DNA of 8,774 nt from Bacteroidota bacterium (GTDB lineage Bacteria > Bacteroidota > Bacteroidia > Chitinophagales > LD1). The DNA lies in the NCBI GenBank assembly GCA_018267355.1, contig JAFDYP010000334.1:1-8774 (forward strand), written 5' to 3'. Shown piece by piece: positions 7,040 through 8,774 of the stretch (positions within the stretch are counted from its first letter, which is position 1; each line of letters opens with the position of its first letter). The notes beneath the pieces are model-generated. The model did no database searches, was not told the origin of the DNA, and worked only from the letters and a program-made list of their open reading frames with translations. The translations under genes and the position numbers were made by a program.

Positions 7040-7471
7040 ATGCGTACACGTGATCTGATACTGCTCATAGACGATAGCGATGCGGACAATTTCTACCACC
7101 GCTTTATCATAGAGCGTGCCGGTGTGCCCTATGATGTGCGCAGCACCGAAGGCAGCATAGAGGGCTATGACTACCTGTCTAAGAGCCTGAGCCTCGAGGA
7201 CAATAGCCAGTACCCGATGCCGCGCATTATCTTCCTGGATATCAATATGCCAGCCATCAATGGCTTTGAGCTATTGACCAAGTTTCGTGAGCTGCCTGAC
7301 CCCTGGAGGCGCAAGGAAGGCATCAAGATATTTATGCTGACAGGCTCTCTCAATCCTGATGACAGGGCACGCGCGGCAGCAGAGTATAGCGACCTCATCA
7401 CTGACTTTCGCATCAAGCCGCTGAGTGAGGAGGTGGTCAAGACATTGGTGCAGGAATATTTCCCGGTGTAA
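7040..7471 (+). CDS. Single-domain CheY-like response regulator
   Basis: The 143-residue protein is one receiver domain with no output domain. The key residues are present: the acidic pair Asp11-Asp12 in LLIDDSD, the phosphoacceptor Asp67 in FLDINMP, switch Thr101 in MLTGS, and Lys126 in FRIKPL, with Phe123 near the usual aromatic switch position. The DINMP and MLTGS forms and the extended loop around 48-60 resemble the Rcp1-type regulators paired with phytochrome-like kinases. It lies 50 nt after the kinase gene on the same strand, with no terminator or clear promoter between, so the two are probably cotranscribed. Lacking an output domain, it would act by protein interaction or as a phosphorelay shuttle. 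Its stop codon lies 15 nt before aat and in the same reading frame. Confidence 0.93.
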   Translation: MRTRDLILLIDDSDADNFYHRFIIERAGVPYDVRSTEGSIEGYDYLSKSLSLEDNSQYPMPRIIFLDINMPAINGFELLTKFRELPDPWRRKEGIKIFMLTGSLNPDDRARAAAEYSDLITDFRIKPLSEEVVKTLVQEYFPV

Positions 7472-7474
7472 ACT

Positions 7475-7482
7475 TACCTTTG
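7475..7482 (+). promoter_or_regulatory. -7 box of aat, predicting a leaderless or near-leaderless transcript
   Basis: TACCTTTG is an exact match to TAnnTTTG and ends 4 nt before the ATG of aat (7487). With the usual spacing to the start point, transcription would begin at or within a few bases of the start codon. No good TTTG lies at the standard -33 distance, which falls inside the end of the response regulator gene. Confidence 0.55.
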
Positions 7483-7486
7483 CCGC

Positions 7487-8125
7487 ATGGTATTCCGCGT
7501 GGGGCATGAGCTGATATTTCCTGATCCCTCTCTGGCAGATGATGACGGATGGCTGGCAGTAGGTGGCGATCTGCTGCCGGAGCGCCTGCTGCTGGCTTAT
7601 CGCCATGGCATATTCCCGTGGTACTCAGAGGGCGATCCTATCTGCTGGTATAGCCCTCATGAGCGCTTTGTGATCTATGCAGACGAGGTGCATGTGTCAG
7701 GCAGCATGCAGCGGCTGCTACGCTCCGGCAGGTATACGGTGACGGAGGATCAGGACTTTGCGGCCGTGATACGTCACTGCGCAGATATGCCACGTGCCGG
7801 TCAGGATGGCACCTGGATCACCCCAGAGATGATGAACGCTTATATCCGGCTGCATGACATCGGTGCCGCCCACTCAGTGGAGGTATGGCTGGAAGGCCGA
7901 CTGGTAGGTGGTATCTATGGTGTTGTGATAGGCCGGGTGTTTTGCGGGGAGAGCATGTTTAGCCTCGTGCCGTCTGCCTCCAAAGTAGCACTGATACACC
8001 TCTGCCGCAGCGGCTGGTATGACCTGATAGACTGCCAGTTTCACACACCGCACCTGGAGCGCATGGGTGGAAAATTTATCTCACGCGAGGCGCTGCAGCT
8101 CCACCTGAGTGCGGCAGAGAAATAA
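7487..8125 (+). CDS. aat: Leucyl/phenylalanyl-tRNA-protein transferase
   Basis: Aat transfers Leu or Phe from aminoacyl-tRNA onto proteins with N-terminal Arg or Lys, marking them for ClpS/ClpAP-type degradation in the cytoplasm. The 212 residues match the usual bacterial length. Family motifs occur in order: GWLAVGGDLLPERLLLAYRH (21-40), GIFPWYSEGDPICWYSP (41-57), GTWIT (108-112), AHSVEVW (128-134), GGIYG (141-145), GRVFCGESMFS (149-159) and LIDCQ (180-184). Glu155, Asp182 and Gln184 correspond to the conserved residues assigned to catalysis in the E. coli enzyme, as I recall it. The ATG at 7487 is the first start after an in-frame stop, the TAA of the preceding gene. A perfect -7 box 4 nt before it suggests transcription independent of the kinase/regulator pair. 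An SRP RNA gene follows. Confidence 0.96.
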   Translation: MVFRVGHELIFPDPSLADDDGWLAVGGDLLPERLLLAYRHGIFPWYSEGDPICWYSPHERFVIYADEVHVSGSMQRLLRSGRYTVTEDQDFAAVIRHCADMPRAGQDGTWITPEMMNAYIRLHDIGAAHSVEVWLEGRLVGGIYGVVIGRVFCGESMFSLVPSASKVALIHLCRSGWYDLIDCQFHTPHLERMGGKFISREALQLHLSAAEK

Positions 8126-8141
8126 AAAATCCGGTATGCTC

Positions 8142-8171
8142 TTGGAGCGAATAGCGGAATTACTATATTCG
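8142..8171 (+). promoter_or_regulatory. Promoter of the SRP RNA gene
   Basis: TTGG (8142-8145) and TATATTCG (8164-8171) are 18 nt apart. The latter differs from TAnnTTTG at one base. The predicted start falls at about 8176-8178, exactly where the folded RNA begins, which supports both calls. Confidence 0.55.
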
Positions 8172-8176
8172 CGGCG

Positions 8177-8271
8177 GGGCGAGCCTCATGCGACCAGCTC
8201 CTGCTCACTCCCCCAGGTCGGAAACGAAGCAAGGGTAGGCGGTTGAGCGGTGCGACATGAGTTACTTGCCC
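8177..8271 (+). ncRNA. ffs: Signal recognition particle RNA (small bacterial 4.5S-type)
   Basis: The RNA core of SRP binds Ffh (SRP54) and directs membrane proteins to the inner membrane. The hallmark domain IV apex is present: CCCCCAGGTC (8210-8219), a GGAAAC loop (8220-8225) and GAAGCAAGGG (8226-8235), which carry the conserved CAGG...AAGCA internal-loop signature. The flanks fold into the expected single rod: GGGCGAG (8177-8183) pairs with CTTGCCC (8265-8271) with one G-T, CTCATG (8185-8190) with CATGAG (8256-8261), and GCTCA (8203-8207) with TGAGC (8244-8248). The length of about 95 nt fits the small bacterial class that lacks the Alu domain. A T-rich tract follows from 8272. The apex here reads GTC-GGAAAC-GA rather than the E. 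coli GTCC-GGAA-GG. The ends are set from pairing and could be off by a few bases. Confidence 0.87.
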
Positions 8272-8283
8272 TATTTTTATTTC
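8272..8283 (+). terminator. T-rich end of the SRP RNA gene
   Basis: The GC-rich closing helix of the SRP RNA is followed at once by a T-rich stretch (TATTTTTATTT, 8272-8282). The RNA's own stem plus this tract would act as an intrinsic terminator. The T-run is interrupted by A, so termination may be imperfect. Confidence 0.5.
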
Positions 8284-8345
8284 CCCTTCGCCGAAGATTC
8301 TCTCCACCTTTCGTCCACATCTGCCGTTTTTTCTTTTGTCGTTTT

Positions 8346-8353
8346 TATCTTTG
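8346..8353 (+). promoter_or_regulatory. -7 box of the transaldolase gene
   Basis: TATCTTTG is an exact match to TAnnTTTG, 53 nt before the ATG at 8407. It predicts a leader of about 45 nt. The upstream DNA is a T-rich tract without a clean TTTG at the usual -33 spacing. Confidence 0.6.
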
Positions 8354-8406
8354 GCATCGCATTCGCTGCTTGTCTTTACTATTTATAAACCATCAATACA
8401 TCTGCC

Positions 8407-8774
8407 ATGAAATTCTTCATAGACACCGCCAACCTAAACGAGATAAAAGAAGCTGCTGCCCTGGGTATACTGGACGGCGTCACTACCAATCCATCACTGA
8501 TGGCCAAAGAAGGCATCAAAGGTGACGCAAACGTGACCAAGCACTACGTAGATATCTGCAACATAGTAGACGGCCCGGTGAGCGCAGAGGTGATCTCTAC
8601 AGATTTCAAGGGTATAGTGGAAGAAGGTAAAAAACTCGCCGCCCTGCATCCTAATATCGTGGTGAAGGTGCCGATGATAGAAGAAGGCGTGAAAGCCATC
8701 AAATGGTTTAGCGATAATGGTATCAAGACAAACTGTACGCTGGTCTTCTCTGCCGGGCAGGCCATACTCGCTGC
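8407..8774 (+). CDS. tal: Transaldolase, small TalC/FSA-type (3' end outside the window)
   Basis: The first 122 codons of an enzyme usually about 215-220 residues long are present. Transaldolase moves a dihydroxyacetone unit between sugar phosphates in the non-oxidative pentose phosphate pathway, in the cytoplasm. Motifs seen: FFIDTAN with Asp6, [12 protein letters not shown] (24-35) with Asn28, SAEVIS (59-64), the Schiff-base Lys87 in NIVVKVPM, and [12 protein letters not shown] (107-118). The sequence reads like Bacillus TalC. Residue 61 is Glu, as in transaldolases, where fructose-6-phosphate aldolase (E. coli FsaA) has Gln59. This favours transaldolase, although pipelines often label the family fsa. 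The second diagnostic position (Phe in transaldolase, Tyr in FsaA, near residue 133) lies beyond the window. It follows the SRP RNA gene and has its own -7 box. Confidence 0.95.
   Translation, partial: MKFFIDTANLNEIKEAAALGILDGVTTNPSLMAKEGIKGDANVTKHYVDICNIVDGPVSAEVISTDFKGIVEEGKKLAALHPNIVVKVPMIEEGVKAIKWFSDNGIKTNCTLVFSAGQAILA

Noticed and set aside
8250..8525. A 91-codon + strand reading frame overlapping the SRP RNA end and tal
   Set aside because: It starts inside the SRP RNA and runs out of frame through the start of tal. The product is a low-complexity Arg/Phe/Cys-rich sequence.
1..8774. CRISPR arrays, insertion sequences with transposase, tRNA or rRNA genes
   Set aside because: No regularly spaced direct repeats, transposase motifs, cloverleaf tRNA or rRNA sequence were seen by eye on either strand.

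Overview
The window comes from a mid-GC Bacteroidota chromosome, most likely of the Chitinophagales/Chitinophagaceae type (an inference). Several genes have a TAnnTTTG-like -7 box upstream and lack a recognisable Shine-Dalgarno sequence. A lipoprotein carries a Bacteroidota-style signal peptide, and the kinase and von Willebrand proteins are of kinds common in that phylum. No mobile-element gene, CRISPR array, rRNA or tRNA was found.

Layout: 1-367 is noncoding and ends in a promoter. 368-1288 (+) encodes a cysteine-rich secreted lipoprotein, closed by a clear intrinsic terminator at 1311-1340. 1341-1650 is noncoding and holds a strong 25-nt hairpin. 1651-2184 (-) is an AT-rich orphan gene with codon use unlike its neighbours, probably acquired. 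It is divergent from 2366-4474 (+), a 702-residue membrane protein with an intact von Willebrand MIDAS site followed by a GATase-like domain. A ~103-nt imperfect inverted repeat (4479-4581) separates that gene from a small unknown helical protein (4588-4836, +).

5052-6989 (+) encodes a membrane histidine kinase (extracytoplasmic helical sensor, HAMP, PAS, HisKA, HATPase) and 7040-7471 (+) a single-domain CheY-like response regulator, a likely phosphorelay pair. Next come aat (7487-8125, +), leucyl/phenylalanyl-tRNA-protein transferase, with a -7 box only 4 nt before its ATG, then an unannotated signal recognition particle RNA (about 8177-8271, +), then a transaldolase gene (8407 to the window end, +) cut by the right edge.

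The right half is conserved housekeeping and signalling. The accessory, less understood part is 1289-4836: the AT-rich orphan, the palindromic intergenic elements, and the MIDAS/GATase-like membrane protein with its small downstream neighbour. I did not find a demonstrable new system. The best candidates for follow-up are the orphan gene, the 4479-4581 repeat and the sensor module of the kinase.
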